A stretch of DNA of 64,000 nucleotides from CCMP332 sp040218795 (GCA_040218795.1 JAVJQT010000005.1:248001-312000); one strand, 5' to 3'. Positions 7,792 to 16,750 are shown, counted from the first letter of the stretch. Program-made: numbers and translations. The notes: generated by a model from the letters alone, not told the origin.

Positions 7792-10362
7792 TTATTCCTG
7801 GTTATTGCTTTCGTCTTTATTGTCTTCCTCTTCTGAGCTATTATCCTTGCTTTCATCATTTTTGGACTCTGCAGTTTCTTCATCAGTCGCTTCCTTAATT
7901 TCAGGATCAGAATCCATTTCTTCGATGTACTCAATTTTTGCTACCGAAGATATTGCGTCTTTATCGTTCAATCGTATCAGTTTTACACCCTGTGTGGCTC
8001 TACCCATTACTCTTAAGGTATTGACTTCCATACGGATTGTAATTCCCGATTTATTAATGATCATCAAATCATCTTCATCTCGCACATGGACAATGGTTAC
8101 CAACTCACCGGTTTTTTTGGTAACATTCATGGCTTTTACGCCTTTTCCACCACGGTTTGTTTCACGGTATTCCTCAATTTTTGAGCGTTTACCATAGCCA
8201 TTTTCTGAAACAACAAGCAAATCTTCTTCAATGCTGTTTGCAGTAACCATGCCAACTACTTTATCTTTTGCTGAGGCAAGTTTGATACCCCTTACTCCGG
8301 CAGCGGTTCTTCCCATGCCTCTTACTTTGCTTTCATGAAATCTTATGGCACGGCCTGATTTTAATGCCAATATCACAAAAGCATCACCGTCGGTGAGCTT
8401 TACATTTAATAATCTATCGCCTTCATTAATGGTAATAGCATTAATTCCGTTTTGTCTCGGACGGGAATAAGCCTCCAGACTGGTTTTCTTTATAATGCCT
8501 TTCTCTGTACCAAAAACGAGGTAATTATTATTGATATAATCCTCATCTTTTAGATTTTTAACGGCAATTACTGCCCGTATTTTATCGTCTTTTTCAATGT
8601 TAATTACATTTTGAATCGGGCGGCCCTTGGCAGTCTTACTTCCTTCAGGAATAGCATATACTTTTTCCCAAAATACTTTTCCGGATTCGGTAAAAAACAA
8701 AAGGTAATTATGTGTTGTGGCAATGAATAAATGCTCTGTAAAATCCTCTTCTTTGGAAGAAGCGCCCCTTGAACCAACACCTCCTCTACCCTGCGTTTTG
8801 AATTCGGTTAATGCTGTTCTTTTTATATATCCTTCATGAGAAATGGTAAGAACCATACTTTCATCAGGTATAATGTCTTCTATGTCTATGTCATCGGCCG
8901 AATGAATGATGTCTGTTCTTCTTTCATCGCCGTACTTGTCTTTCATTTCATCGAGTTCATCCTTGATGATTTGCATTCTAAGGCTTTTATCATCAAGTAT
9001 GGCTTTCAGCTTACCGATAAGCTCCATCACCTCTTCGTATTCTTTCTTGATTTTATCACGCTCAAGACCGGTAAGTCTTTGCAAACGCATTTCAAGAATG
9101 GCTTTCGCCTGAATCTCGCTCAACTTAAATTGCTCTACTAGTCCTTTTTTGGCTATTTCAGCATCCCTGGAACTTCTAATCAGCGCAATAACTTCATCCA
9201 GATTATCAAGCGCAATCAAATAACCTTCCAGAATATGCGCTCTCTTTTCAGCTTCATCCAGTTCGTATTGCGTTCTTCTGGTAACAACTTCGTGTCTGTG
9301 CTCCACGAAATACATGATGAGCTCCTGCAAATTGAGAGCTTTCGGTCTGCCTTTAACAAGCGCAATATTATTTACGCTAAATGAAGACTGTAACTGTGTG
9401 TATTTGTATAAATTATTAAGAACAATATTTGGAATAGCATCTCTTTTTAATTCATATACTATCCTCAGGCCTTTTTTATCAGATTCATCCCTGATATCTG
9501 AGATACCTTCCATTTTCTTTTCATTGACGAGAATGGCAGTTTTCTCTATCATGTTGGCCTTGTTCACCTGAAATGGAATTTCAGTCACAATGATTTGTGC
9601 CCTGTTCTCTTTAGTGATTTCAATCTCCGCTTTCGCGCGTAGTACAATTCTACCCCTGCCGGTTTCAAAAGCCGATTTAACACCGCTGTATCCGTATATT
9701 GTACCACCCGTAGGAAAATCAGGCGCAGTGACATATTGCATCAATTCCTCAATGCTAATATCATTATTGTCTATGTAGGCTTTTGTTCCTTCAACCACCT
9801 CGGTGAGATTATGAGGTGCCATATTTGTGGCCATACCTACAGCAATTCCCGAGGCGCCATTGACAAGCAGATTGGGGTATTTGGCAGGTAATACAGTTGG
9901 TTCTTTTAAGGAATCGTCAAAATTAAGCGCAAAATCTACAGTGTTCTTGTTGATGTCATTTAACAATTCCTCCGCAATCCTTGTTAATCGCGCTTCTGTG
10001 TAACGCATCGCTGCAGGAGAATCGCCGTCGATTGAACCGAAGTTACCTTGTCCGTCAACAAGTAAATATCTCAATGACCATGGCTGTGCCATTCTTACCA
10101 TCGTATCATAAACGGAGGCATCCCCATGCGGGTGATACTTACCTAGAACTTCCCCAACGATCCTTGCTGATTTTTTATGGGGTTTGTTGTAGTTCAACCC
10201 TAAATCGAGCATCCCGTATAGGACTCTTCTATGTACTGGTTTTAATCCGTCTCTAACATCCGGAAGTGCTCTTGAAACAATTACCGACATAGAATAGTCG
10301 ATATAAGCACCTTTCATTTCATCCTCAATATTGATTGGAATGATATTCTCTCCCTCGGCCAT
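7792..10362 (-). CDS. gyrA: DNA gyrase subunit A
   Basis: Breakage-reunion subunit of DNA gyrase, which introduces negative supercoils. The 856-residue protein starts MAEGENIIPINIEDEM. Catalytic tyrosine is Y121 in AAMRYTEARL. The C-terminal DNA-wrapping domain has repeated blades, including RGGKG near 718, which matches the GyrA-box and favours GyrA over ParC. A highly acidic, low-complexity tail (about 815-856, E/D/S/N-rich) follows. In the quinolone-contact helix the residue equivalent to E. coli Ser83 is alanine (A82, in HGDASVYD), while the Asp87 equivalent is kept (D86). A 12-bp perfect palindrome lies upstream of the start. Confidence 0.97.
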   Translation of the reverse strand: MAEGENIIPINIEDEMKGAYIDYSMSVIVSRALPDVRDGLKPVHRRVLYGMLDLGLNYNKPHKKSARIVGEVLGKYHPHGDASVYDTMVRMAQPWSLRYLLVDGQGNFGSIDGDSPAAMRYTEARLTRIAEELLNDINKNTVDFALNFDDSLKEPTVLPAKYPNLLVNGASGIAVGMATNMAPHNLTEVVEGTKAYIDNNDISIEELMQYVTAPDFPTGGTIYGYSGVKSAFETGRGRIVLRAKAEIEITKENRAQIIVTEIPFQVNKANMIEKTAILVNEKKMEGISDIRDESDKKGLRIVYELKRDAIPNIVLNNLYKYTQLQSSFSVNNIALVKGRPKALNLQELIMYFVEHRHEVVTRRTQYELDEAEKRAHILEGYLIALDNLDEVIALIRSSRDAEIAKKGLVEQFKLSEIQAKAILEMRLQRLTGLERDKIKKEYEEVMELIGKLKAILDDKSLRMQIIKDELDEMKDKYGDERRTDIIHSADDIDIEDIIPDESMVLTISHEGYIKRTALTEFKTQGRGGVGSRGASSKEEDFTEHLFIATTHNYLLFFTESGKVFWEKVYAIPEGSKTAKGRPIQNVINIEKDDKIRAVIAVKNLKDEDYINNNYLVFGTEKGIIKKTSLEAYSRPRQNGINAITINEGDRLLNVKLTDGDAFVILALKSGRAIRFHESKVRGMGRTAAGVRGIKLASAKDKVVGMVTANSIEEDLLVVSENGYGKRSKIEEYRETNRGGKGVKAMNVTKKTGELVTIVHVRDEDDLMIINKSGITIRMEVNTLRVMGRATQGVKLIRLNDKDAISSVAKIEYIEEMDSDPEIKEATDEETAESKNDESKDNSSEEEDNKDESNNQE

Positions 10363-10388
10363 ATTTGCTTAAGCTTTTTCTTGTCTAA

Positions 10389-10400
10389 TTAGCGCGCTAA
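10389..10400. promoter_or_regulatory. 12-bp palindrome upstream of gyrA
   Basis: TTAGCGCGCTAA is a perfect GC-centred inverted repeat in an otherwise AT-only stretch, 27 bp upstream of the gyrA start codon. Location and symmetry suggest a binding site for a dimeric regulator or an element in the gyrA leader. No protein is known to me for this exact site. Confidence 0.3.
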
Positions 10401-10438
10401 ATTATTAAAATTAATGCTTTAAACGTTGTTTTTTCTAA

Positions 10439-11146
10439 TTAAAAACCCCAATCATCTTCTTCTTCCTCTTCTTCCTGCAATTCTTTCTTTAATCGATCCT
10501 CTCTTTCTTTGGCAATTTGTTTTTTGCTCTTCTTTTTCTCTTTTTTCTCTTCCTTGGTTTCTTTTTGATTATCTTCTGTTTTACCCTCTTTCAGCTCTTC
10601 TGAACTGCCCTCTTCCGAACTTTCTTCTGTTTTCTTCTCGGCATTAACAGGTTTGCGAACTACAGGATCTTCTTCTTTGATATTTTCAATGTCCCAGGGG
10701 TCTCCGGCAGGTTCTTTTTTTACCTCCTCTTCTTCTTCGCTTTTTCTTTTTTTCTTTTTTTGTTTTTTATTCAAATTTTCGTCTTCAGGTGCAAAATTAT
10801 CTCCGCCTAAAGAATCCTCCACGTAAAACTCATCGTCCATGAATTCATCTCCTCCAAAATCTGAGCTGTCATTGCTGACGAGCATATCTCTTCCTTCTGC
10901 TCCTTCTATATCCGGACCATCCCATGGAATTTTGTCAGGTGATTTATCGCGTTTGTAATCTCTTCCCACTCTGGGGTTTTGAAAAGCGTACCAGGGACGA
11001 ATTTTTGATTTGAATTTTTCTCCCGAATGGCGATGCTCCATTCGCACACGACAACCGTTAACCTGGCATTTTTTTGAACATGAAGACATGGACAAAAGTA
11101 TTGCCATTACAAAAATTAAAACGATATGAAGTGATTTAAACTTCAT
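10439..11146 (-). CDS. Hypothetical lipoprotein with long charged low-complexity tail
   Basis: A type II signal peptide ends at cysteine 23 (LLSMSSC). A short conserved-looking region follows with further cysteines (KKCQVNGCRVRMEHRHSG, about 25-42) and an aromatic/proline segment around 50-85. From about residue 85 the protein is dominated by D/E, K and S runs ending in EEEEEEDDWGF. It is probably a surface or periplasmic lipoprotein of unknown role. It overlaps the upstream gene by 4 bp (ATGA), so both are translated from one message. Confidence 0.7.
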   Translation of the reverse strand: MKFKSLHIVLIFVMAILLSMSSCSKKCQVNGCRVRMEHRHSGEKFKSKIRPWYAFQNPRVGRDYKRDKSPDKIPWDGPDIEGAEGRDMLVSNDSSDFGGDEFMDDEFYVEDSLGGDNFAPEDENLNKKQKKKKRKSEEEEEVKKEPAGDPWDIENIKEEDPVVRKPVNAEKKTEESSEEGSSEELKEGKTEDNQKETKEEKKEKKKSKKQIAKEREDRLKKELQEEEEEEDDWGF

Positions 11147-11757
11147 TTCTTTACGCTGTAGGTAGCGATAAATTTTTTAAATAAGGGTAAACTGTTTAGT
11201 TCCAATTTATTGCCAATATCCACGATGGTTTCAAATTGCAATCTGGAGATGTTTTTCGATTGTATCAATTCATCATCGTGATTCATAAAAAATGAGGTAA
11301 GCATCCTGGTAAACAATACAGGAGCATTGAGTAAATCTTTTTTTAAATCCTGACTTGATACATCCCCGGTTTCCAGCATATTGCGAAATAAGGTATTGTG
11401 CTGAAAAGTTATTTTTAAAATAGACTTTAAAACTTCAAAAAATTCTTCTTCCCATAGATCGTATTTTTTGATTAAAAACATCATTGCGCTTGATACAGGG
11501 TCTTTTTTTAACCAAAACTTGCCCTTGGAATAGGAACGTGCCTTTCTTTGAAGTCTTCGCTCCTCAAAGAATGAAATCTTTCCATCTGCAAGTGCTATTT
11601 TAAGGGAAGGCATCATAAAGATGAGTCCAAGAAAGTCCTGATCGCTAATCTCCATAAATGGAGCTTCCTTTTGCAGGAACCGTTTTTTTAGTTTATAAAC
11701 TTTTTCACGAAGCGTATCATCCTCTATTATCGACTCTATTTCGAGTTCAGTCAGCAA
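11143..11757 (-). CDS. Hypothetical helical protein, TerB-like
   Basis: Soluble, largely alpha-helical 204-residue protein without signal peptide. Residues about 55-75 read ALADGKISFFEERRLQRKA, which resembles the acidic A-x-ADG-x-I-x-x-x-E helix of TerB-like domains. The rest has no recognisable motif. It is translationally coupled (4-bp overlap) to the lipoprotein gene after it. The TerB assignment is tentative. Confidence 0.55.
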   Translation of the reverse strand: MLTELEIESIIEDDTLREKVYKLKKRFLQKEAPFMEISDQDFLGLIFMMPSLKIALADGKISFFEERRLQRKARSYSKGKFWLKKDPVSSAMMFLIKKYDLWEEEFFEVLKSILKITFQHNTLFRNMLETGDVSSQDLKKDLLNAPVLFTRMLTSFFMNHDDELIQSKNISRLQFETIVDIGNKLELNSLPLFKKFIATYSVKK

Positions 11758-11884
11758 TGATTAATCCATGTCTAATAATGCAAAAATAATCATTTTTATA
11801 CTTATCCTCTAATTTTCAGTCAATTGATAAACTTATAAGTGCATTAAAGAACAATTTGACTATTTTCAGATTATATAAGTGATT

Positions 11885-13339
11885 ATGACAAAAATTTTGC
11901 TCACAGGCTCAACAGGATATATTGGCAGACGTATCCTTCCAATTCTTCTTTCAAAAGGATATGAGGTGGTTTGCCCCGTCAGAGTTGAGAGCAGGTTTGA
12001 CTTTAAGGACTTTGATGAGGAAGAAATAAATCGAATCAATGTAATTGAAGCCGATTTAGGTGATAAAGAAGTATATAAAAGCTTTCCCGAGGATATAGAC
12101 TATGCGTATTATCTCGTACACTCCTTAACGCTGGGTTCGGGCAAATTTGAAGAACACGAAAGTCAAATTGCGGATATATTTAAAGAGTATCTTGATCAAA
12201 GCGCTATTAAACAAGTAATATATTTGAGTGGAATAGTCAATGATGATGACCTCTCAGAACATCTCAGGTCTCGTAAAAAGGTAGAAGACATTCTTTCTGA
12301 ATCGAAGGTCCCGTTAACCGTATTGCGGGCAGGAATTGTCATTGGCTCCGGAAGTGCTTCTTTTGAAATCATCAGGGACCTTGTCGAGAAATTACCCATA
12401 ATGGTTGCTCCCAAATGGGTCAACAGTAAGTGTCAGCCTATTGGTATCGCCAATGCATTGGAATATCTGACCGGTATTATAGGAAACAAAGAGAGTTTCA
12501 ATAGAAGTTTTGACATCGGAGGATCGGATGTATTAACTTATAAACAAATGCTCCTCGGTTTTGCCAAAACCCGAAAACTTCGCCGCTGGATCATCACTGT
12601 TCCTGTATTGACGCCCAAGCTTTCTTCCAAGTGGCTGTATTTTGTTACGTCCACCTCTTATGCATTGGCTACAAATCTTGTAGACAGTTTGAAAAATGAT
12701 GCCGTATGTGAAAATAATGATATCGACAATCTGATTCGCATAGAAAAACTCGATTATGAAGAATCCTTAAAGCGAACGCTGGTAAAAGTGAAAAATGGAG
12801 AAATTATTTCCAGCTGGAAAGACTCCTTTCAGGATTCCGAATTGAAAGAGGTATTTCTTAAAAAACTTGAAGCCCCAACTTATGGCTGTTTTAAAGATCG
12901 ACAAGAATTAGAATTTAAAAATCCTTCAGAGAAGGTCATTGATAATATTTGGCGGATTGGCGGCGACAGAGGTTGGTACTATGTGAATTTTCTTTGGAGT
13001 CTTAGAGGTTTTATAGATCAGGTATTTGGCGGTGTTGGCTTGAGAAGAGGAAGGCGCAGCCCTACAGACCTCAAGCGAGGTGATGCCCTTGATTTTTGGA
13101 GAGTACTGGATGCTGATAAAAAAAACGGTCGATTATTGCTTTATGCAGAAATGAAATTGCCCGGTGAAGCCTGGCTGGAGTTTAAAATCGAAAACCGGGA
13201 AGGCAATAATTTCTTGATCCAAACGGCCACATTTCGTCCATTGGGATTAATGGGAAGATTGTATTGGTATGCTGTATATCCATTTCATTTGTTTATTTTC
13301 GGTGGTATGGCAAGAAAAATTACCAATCGATTGGATTGA
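11885..13339 (+). CDS. NAD(P)-binding SDR-type protein with DUF2867 domain
   Basis: The N-terminal half is an atypical short-chain dehydrogenase/NmrA-like Rossmann fold with the nucleotide motif GSTGYIG near residues 7-13 and YYLVHSL near 75. The C-terminal about 150 residues match the DUF2867 type: GCFKDRQELEF, the W-rich IWRIGGDRGWYYVNFLW and the FRPLGLMGRLYWY ending. The pair is widespread as a single protein of unknown function. The ATG at 11885 is preferred; an in-frame GTG two codons upstream is possible. The OsmC gene follows 55 bp later. Confidence 0.85.
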   Translation: MTKILLTGSTGYIGRRILPILLSKGYEVVCPVRVESRFDFKDFDEEEINRINVIEADLGDKEVYKSFPEDIDYAYYLVHSLTLGSGKFEEHESQIADIFKEYLDQSAIKQVIYLSGIVNDDDLSEHLRSRKKVEDILSESKVPLTVLRAGIVIGSGSASFEIIRDLVEKLPIMVAPKWVNSKCQPIGIANALEYLTGIIGNKESFNRSFDIGGSDVLTYKQMLLGFAKTRKLRRWIITVPVLTPKLSSKWLYFVTSTSYALATNLVDSLKNDAVCENNDIDNLIRIEKLDYEESLKRTLVKVKNGEIISSWKDSFQDSELKEVFLKKLEAPTYGCFKDRQELEFKNPSEKVIDNIWRIGGDRGWYYVNFLWSLRGFIDQVFGGVGLRRGRRSPTDLKRGDALDFWRVLDADKKNGRLLLYAEMKLPGEAWLEFKIENREGNNFLIQTATFRPLGLMGRLYWYAVYPFHLFIFGGMARKITNRLD

Positions 13340-13394
13340 GATCAAGTCCTGTTATAAGAATTAATTAAGAGAAATAACATAATCTATTTATACC

Positions 13395-13805
13395 ATGAAA
13401 AGAAAAGCAAGAGCAATTTGGAACGGAAAAGGAATTGACGGAAAAGGTAAAATGAGCGCCGAAAGCGGTGCCTTCAGAGATTTAAGATTCACGGCGAAAA
13501 CCCGTTTTGAAGACGAACCAGGTACCAATCCTGAGGAGTTAATAGCGGCAGCACATGCCGGATGCTATACCATGCAATTGAGTTTTAACCTTCAGGAAGC
13601 AGGCTATGAGGCCAAGGAACTGGATGCGGAATGCATTATTGAAGTCAAGGAATTTAATGTTCAAAGTTCACACATAATCCTAAAAGCCAAGGTAGAGGGC
13701 ATCGGAGAAGAGGAATTTGAAAAACTGGTAAGACATGCTGAGAAAAACTGCCCTATTTCTAAATTATTGGATACGAATATTTTGGTGGAATATACCTTGA
13801 ATTAA
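13395..13805 (+). CDS. OsmC-family peroxiredoxin-like protein
   Basis: Small cytoplasmic protein of the OsmC/Ohr superfamily, which reduces organic hydroperoxides. Both redox cysteines are visible: C57 in AHAGCYTM and C119 in KNCPISKLL. The GTNPEELIAAAHA segment is characteristic of the OsmC (YhfA/OsmC) branch. Length 136 residues is normal. It follows the DUF2867 protein in the same direction. Confidence 0.92.
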   Translation: MKRKARAIWNGKGIDGKGKMSAESGAFRDLRFTAKTRFEDEPGTNPEELIAAAHAGCYTMQLSFNLQEAGYEAKELDAECIIEVKEFNVQSSHIILKAKVEGIGEEEFEKLVRHAEKNCPISKLLDTNILVEYTLN

Positions 13806-13839
13806 GAGCTTCGATTTTATACTTATTTATTCGTCCTGT

Positions 13840-13867
13840 GATTTTTAATCTAAGAAGACACTGAGAT
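13840..13867 (+). repeat. Half copy of the RAYT-linked palindrome
   Basis: This 28-bp stretch matches the right half of the palindrome embedded in the transposase gene (16013-16040) at 25 of 28 positions. The left half is absent. It lies in the 238-bp gap between the OsmC and Ig-like lipoprotein genes. Confidence 0.55.
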
Positions 13868-13898
13868 TACAAGGTGAATAAATTATCTAAAATTGTCA

Positions 13899-13926
13899 AT
13901 CAGTGTTTAGGGTGAAGGATGTTGAT
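13899..13926 (+). repeat. 28-bp ATCAG...TGAT element, degenerate copy
   Basis: Begins ATCAGTGTT and ends GTTGAT, the same 28-bp length as the copies at 16678, 28782, 29003 and 29179. The preceding GTCA is shared with the 16678 copy. The inverted arms are partly decayed here. Confidence 0.5.
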
Positions 13927-14043
13927 GGCTAAAGATTTCAAGTCGACTTGAAGACCATTATCTTAATTTACTATCTATAAATTTCTATTCGTCCGTCTCA
14001 AGACTTTTGTTCCGGTCTCCACATCTTAGTTTTCCAAACAAAA

Positions 14044-14970
14044 ATGCGGAATCTGTTACTGCTATTGCCTTTGCTTCTCTATTCCTGCATAGGAACTGAT
14101 ATTAAAGATGATGTGATTGTCGATCGGCAATTAGAATTAATTGGAATGGATACTTCTCTATTGGTTGGAGAAATTGTTCAATTTAATTACGAGTATTTAA
14201 ATCAGTATGGCATTCAAGAGGAAATATTGCCAATTTGGAATAATACGAATCAGGATGTAATTGATTTAAGTCAAACAGGATTAATAAGGAGCAATAGTCC
14301 GGGGCAGTCGTTCATTTATATTGCCTATGAGGGATTATTCAGCGATTCTGTATTGATTACTGTGGTTGAAAATAGCCAATCCATTGCAAGAATAGAAATT
14401 GCAAATCCCGGTTTAAATCGCGTGATGCCCGGAGAAACGCTTCAACTGCAAGCAAGGGCATTCACAATTGAAAACGTAGAAATTGATACAATCTTCAATT
14501 GGACGCTCAATAATTTTCAAATCGCAAGCATAGACAGCACTGGCTTTTTCACCGCTTTAGATATTGGTATGGTAAATGTCAGTGCCTCCGTTGGTCCAAT
14601 TGTTAGCAGCCCATTACAGATTACCATTTCTCAAGAAACACAAAAAACGGCGCAATTTACCGGCATGAACAGTTATAATGCTCAGGGAACGGCGACTTTA
14701 TTTTTCAATGATGATAATGAACTTATGCTTTCGCTGGGATCTGATTTTCAGACAGAATTTGCGCTTGGAACATTTATTTATTTGGCAAATAGTACCAGTG
14801 GTTCTGAGGTGAAAGGGTCTGGACTCGAACTCGGCAATATTACTAGCAATGGCATGCACGAATTTAATGTAACAGCCTTGGATCCAAATGCGGATTTAGA
14901 AAGCTATAGATATGTAATCGTTCTTTGCAAACCGGCATCCATCACTTTTGGAGCTGCGGACTTTAACTGA
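14044..14970 (+). CDS. Ig-like-domain lipoprotein
   Basis: Lipoprotein signal peptide with lipobox LLYSC (cysteine 15), then a mature region of about 290 residues. Two segments have the look of bacterial Ig-like (BIG2-type) domains: residues about 30-105, and 115-200 with MPGETLQLQARAF and IASIDSTGFFTALDIGMVNVSASVG. The last 90 residues form a separate beta-rich part. It is probably anchored on the outer membrane and exposed. It lies 6 bp upstream of the barrel protein gene and is likely its partner. Confidence 0.75.
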   Translation: MRNLLLLLPLLLYSCIGTDIKDDVIVDRQLELIGMDTSLLVGEIVQFNYEYLNQYGIQEEILPIWNNTNQDVIDLSQTGLIRSNSPGQSFIYIAYEGLFSDSVLITVVENSQSIARIEIANPGLNRVMPGETLQLQARAFTIENVEIDTIFNWTLNNFQIASIDSTGFFTALDIGMVNVSASVGPIVSSPLQITISQETQKTAQFTGMNSYNAQGTATLFFNDDNELMLSLGSDFQTEFALGTFIYLANSTSGSEVKGSGLELGNITSNGMHEFNVTALDPNADLESYRYVIVLCKPASITFGAADFN

Positions 14971-14976
14971 TTCATA

Positions 14977-15837
14977 ATGAAAAAATCTCTCCTATATCTT
15001 ATTTTAATTTCATTTCACTTTCAGGCTCTGGCCGGGGGCGGCTGGACTGCCGGGAAAGGACAAGGTTATGCCAAACTTTCTCAAAATGCGATTATTGCCG
15101 ATCAATTTTTTGCGCCGGATGGAGAAATTATTGACATAACAACGATAAGTCTCTATACAAGTAGCCTCTATTTAGAATATGGCATTACTGACAAACTAGA
15201 ATTAAATGTTTACATGCCATTTTTTGTAAGATCTACACTTAATAATGTTGAAAGAAGACAATCCGGTAGAATAGAGCCGGGCGATGAAGTCAACAGCTTT
15301 GGCGACACTGACTTGCGTTTAAAATATCAAATTCACAATTCAGAAAAAGTAGTGATAGCTGCATCACTTCTTCTTGGACTTCCATTGGGAAAAACGGCAG
15401 GAGGCAAAACTAAAAATGGTGATGATCGCATTTTACAGACCGGTGATGGCGAGTTCAATCAATTGATTATGCTTGAAGCAAGCAAATCTTTTTATCCCAA
15501 AGCTTTTTACTCTAGCATTGGAATTGGATTTAACAATAGAAGCAATGGGTTTTCAGATGAAATCAGGTGGTTATTTGAACTTGGTTATTCCGGATTTGAA
15601 GATTGGCTATTGGCCTTAAAAATCTATTCCATTCATCCACTAAAAAATGGAAATGAGGCTGAGGGTGCAGGTATGGGAGTTTTTGGTAATAATATTCAAT
15701 ACATATCCTTCGGTCCTGAAATCAATTATTTTATTAAAAATGATTTTGGGATAAGTGGCGGAATTGGATTGGCCATCGCCTCTAAGAATATTCTCGCTGC
15801 ACCAAACTATGGTATTGGATTATTTAAGACATTTTAA
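14977..15837 (+). CDS. Outer-membrane beta-barrel transporter-like protein
   Basis: Signal peptide (about 1-20, ending ALAG) followed by GGGWTAGKGQGYAKLSQ and then amphipathic strands. Motifs include YLEYGITDKLELNVYMPFF, FGDTDLRLKYQI and LLLGLPLGKTAGG. This pattern is typical of the channel-forming barrel family annotated as phenol-degradation meta-pathway-type transporters. The protein probably forms a pore for small molecules. It is co-directional with, and 6 bp from, the Ig-like lipoprotein gene. Confidence 0.7.
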   Translation: MKKSLLYLILISFHFQALAGGGWTAGKGQGYAKLSQNAIIADQFFAPDGEIIDITTISLYTSSLYLEYGITDKLELNVYMPFFVRSTLNNVERRQSGRIEPGDEVNSFGDTDLRLKYQIHNSEKVVIAASLLLGLPLGKTAGGKTKNGDDRILQTGDGEFNQLIMLEASKSFYPKAFYSSIGIGFNNRSNGFSDEIRWLFELGYSGFEDWLLALKIYSIHPLKNGNEAEGAGMGVFGNNIQYISFGPEINYFIKNDFGISGGIGLAIASKNILAAPNYGIGLFKTF

Positions 15838-15880
15838 ATTTAATAGGGTATTCTACAAGTATCGCTAAAGGATTTCCCCA

Positions 15881-16039
15881 TCTCAGAGTCATTCTTAGAT
15901 TTTTTTTTCAATCTCAGAGTCATCCTGAGATTTTTTATCTAAGGAGACACCCCTCTCAGAGTCATCCTTAGATTTTTTATCTAAGGAGACACCCCTCTCA
16001 GAGTCATTCTTAGATTTTTTATCTAAGGAGACTCTGAGA
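15881..16039. repeat. Tandem 42-bp palindromic repeats inside the transposase 3' end
   Basis: Units of 42 bp (TCTCAGAGTCAT[CT]CTTAGA then an AT run, ATCTAAGGAGAC and ACCCC) occur back to back, with the first copy truncated and slightly diverged. The last unit (15996-16039) is a perfect nested hairpin: TCTCAGAGTC pairs with GACTCTGAGA, and CTTAGAT with ATCTAAG around a TTTTT loop. The repeats are read in frame as the last about 48 residues of the RAYT protein and supply its stop codon. Confidence 0.85.
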
Positions 16040-16608
16040 TCCAGAGGAGAATAACCTCTAAAATCCGCTTTAATCAAACGGTTATTCTTCCCTAGATGAT
16101 AATATGCTGCACTAGATGCAGAATATTGCGTAAAATCATTTACTAATTTCCATTTCCCGGATACGGGATTATAATGAATATATTCGGCAACTCTGTTGAG
16201 TGAATTCATCCCAATTACCATTTTCGCATCAAAAGAAAGACGAAATACCTGGTGTCTTTTCCCTTTTGCTGATTCATTGACTTGAACAGCTTGCCTTAGT
16301 TTATGAAGGATGATTTTTTCCTTTTTAGATTTTAATCTTTTAACAATTTCATATGCCATAAATCGCTTAGCCTCACCGATAACAAGATTAAAATCGGTAC
16401 AGAAAGAACTAACAAAAACCAATAAATGTATATGATTTGGCATCATCACATATGCACTGATTAATATTCCTTTATCATTTAAACGCGATAACCATATAAA
16501 AAAATAGTTCTCCAGTTCAGTCAGCTTTAATAATGGAAGCCATTTATGACAAGTAAAGGTGAGGAAGTAAAAACAATCTTTATCCGGATGAATTCTGTGG
16601 GTGGACAT
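15895..16608 (-). CDS. REP-associated tyrosine transposase (RAYT, Y1/HUH type)
   Basis: Single-strand DNA transposase domain related to IS200/IS605 TnpA. The HUH metal-binding pair is in MMPNHIHLL (H70/H72 counted from an alternative start at 16641) and the nucleophile tyrosine is in RVAEYIHYNP (Y154). The start at 16608 (MSTHRIHPDKDCFYFLTFTCH) fits the family better than the upstream ATG. The core ends near residue 200. The remaining 48 residues are a repeating 14-residue unit, RGVSLDKKSKDDSE, produced by in-frame 42-bp palindromes. No IS ends or second gene accompany it, so it is a domesticated RAYT rather than an insertion sequence. Confidence 0.88.
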   Translation of the reverse strand: MSTHRIHPDKDCFYFLTFTCHKWLPLLKLTELENYFFIWLSRLNDKGILISAYVMMPNHIHLLVFVSSFCTDFNLVIGEAKRFMAYEIVKRLKSKKEKIILHKLRQAVQVNESAKGKRHQVFRLSFDAKMVIGMNSLNRVAEYIHYNPVSGKWKLVNDFTQYSASSAAYYHLGKNNRLIKADFRGYSPLDLRVSLDKKSKNDSERGVSLDKKSKDDSERGVSLDKKSQDDSEIEKKI

Positions 16609-16677
16609 GCTCAATAAAACGGAAAATAGATTAATCGTCAATCGGAAATTTCGTGAAAGCTTAATCTGGATTTGTCA

Positions 16678-16705
16678 ATCAGTGTTTTCTTCGAATAACA
16701 CTGAT
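16678..16705. repeat. 28-bp inverted repeat upstream of the RAYT gene
   Basis: ATCAGTGTT and AACACTGAT are perfect 9-bp inverted arms around a 10-nt loop TTCTTCGAAT. This is the best-preserved member of a family that recurs in the 28.7-29.2 kb block and at 13899. It is 70 bp upstream of the transposase start. Confidence 0.7.
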
Positions 16706-16733
16706 GGAGAGCTAATAGCTTTGAAAAACAAAA

Positions 16734-16750
16734 GCCGCTCGTTGAGCGGC
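16734..16750 (-). terminator. Terminator of tRNA-Thr
   Basis: GCCGCTC and GAGCGGC pair around a 3-nt loop. On the minus strand the stem is followed by TTTTGTTTTTC. It begins 33 bp past the tRNA 3' end. Confidence 0.8.

Noticed and set aside
7805..10256. Several plus-strand frames of 60-130 residues antisense to gyrA
   Set aside because: Serine/leucine-rich shadow translations of a conserved gene with no own start or motif.
10426..10647. Hydrophobic 73-residue plus-strand frame
   Set aside because: Mirror of the E/K-rich tail of the lipoprotein gene; such antisense frames are hydrophobic by composition.
15881..16043. Possible CRISPR array (regular 42-bp repeats)
   Set aside because: The repeats are contiguous with no unique spacers, are palindromic, and are in frame with the transposase; no cas genes are nearby.
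15895..16608. Complete IS200/IS605 insertion sequence
   Set aside because: No tnpB, no clear element ends or subterminal hairpins defining a unit; features fit a domesticated RAYT.
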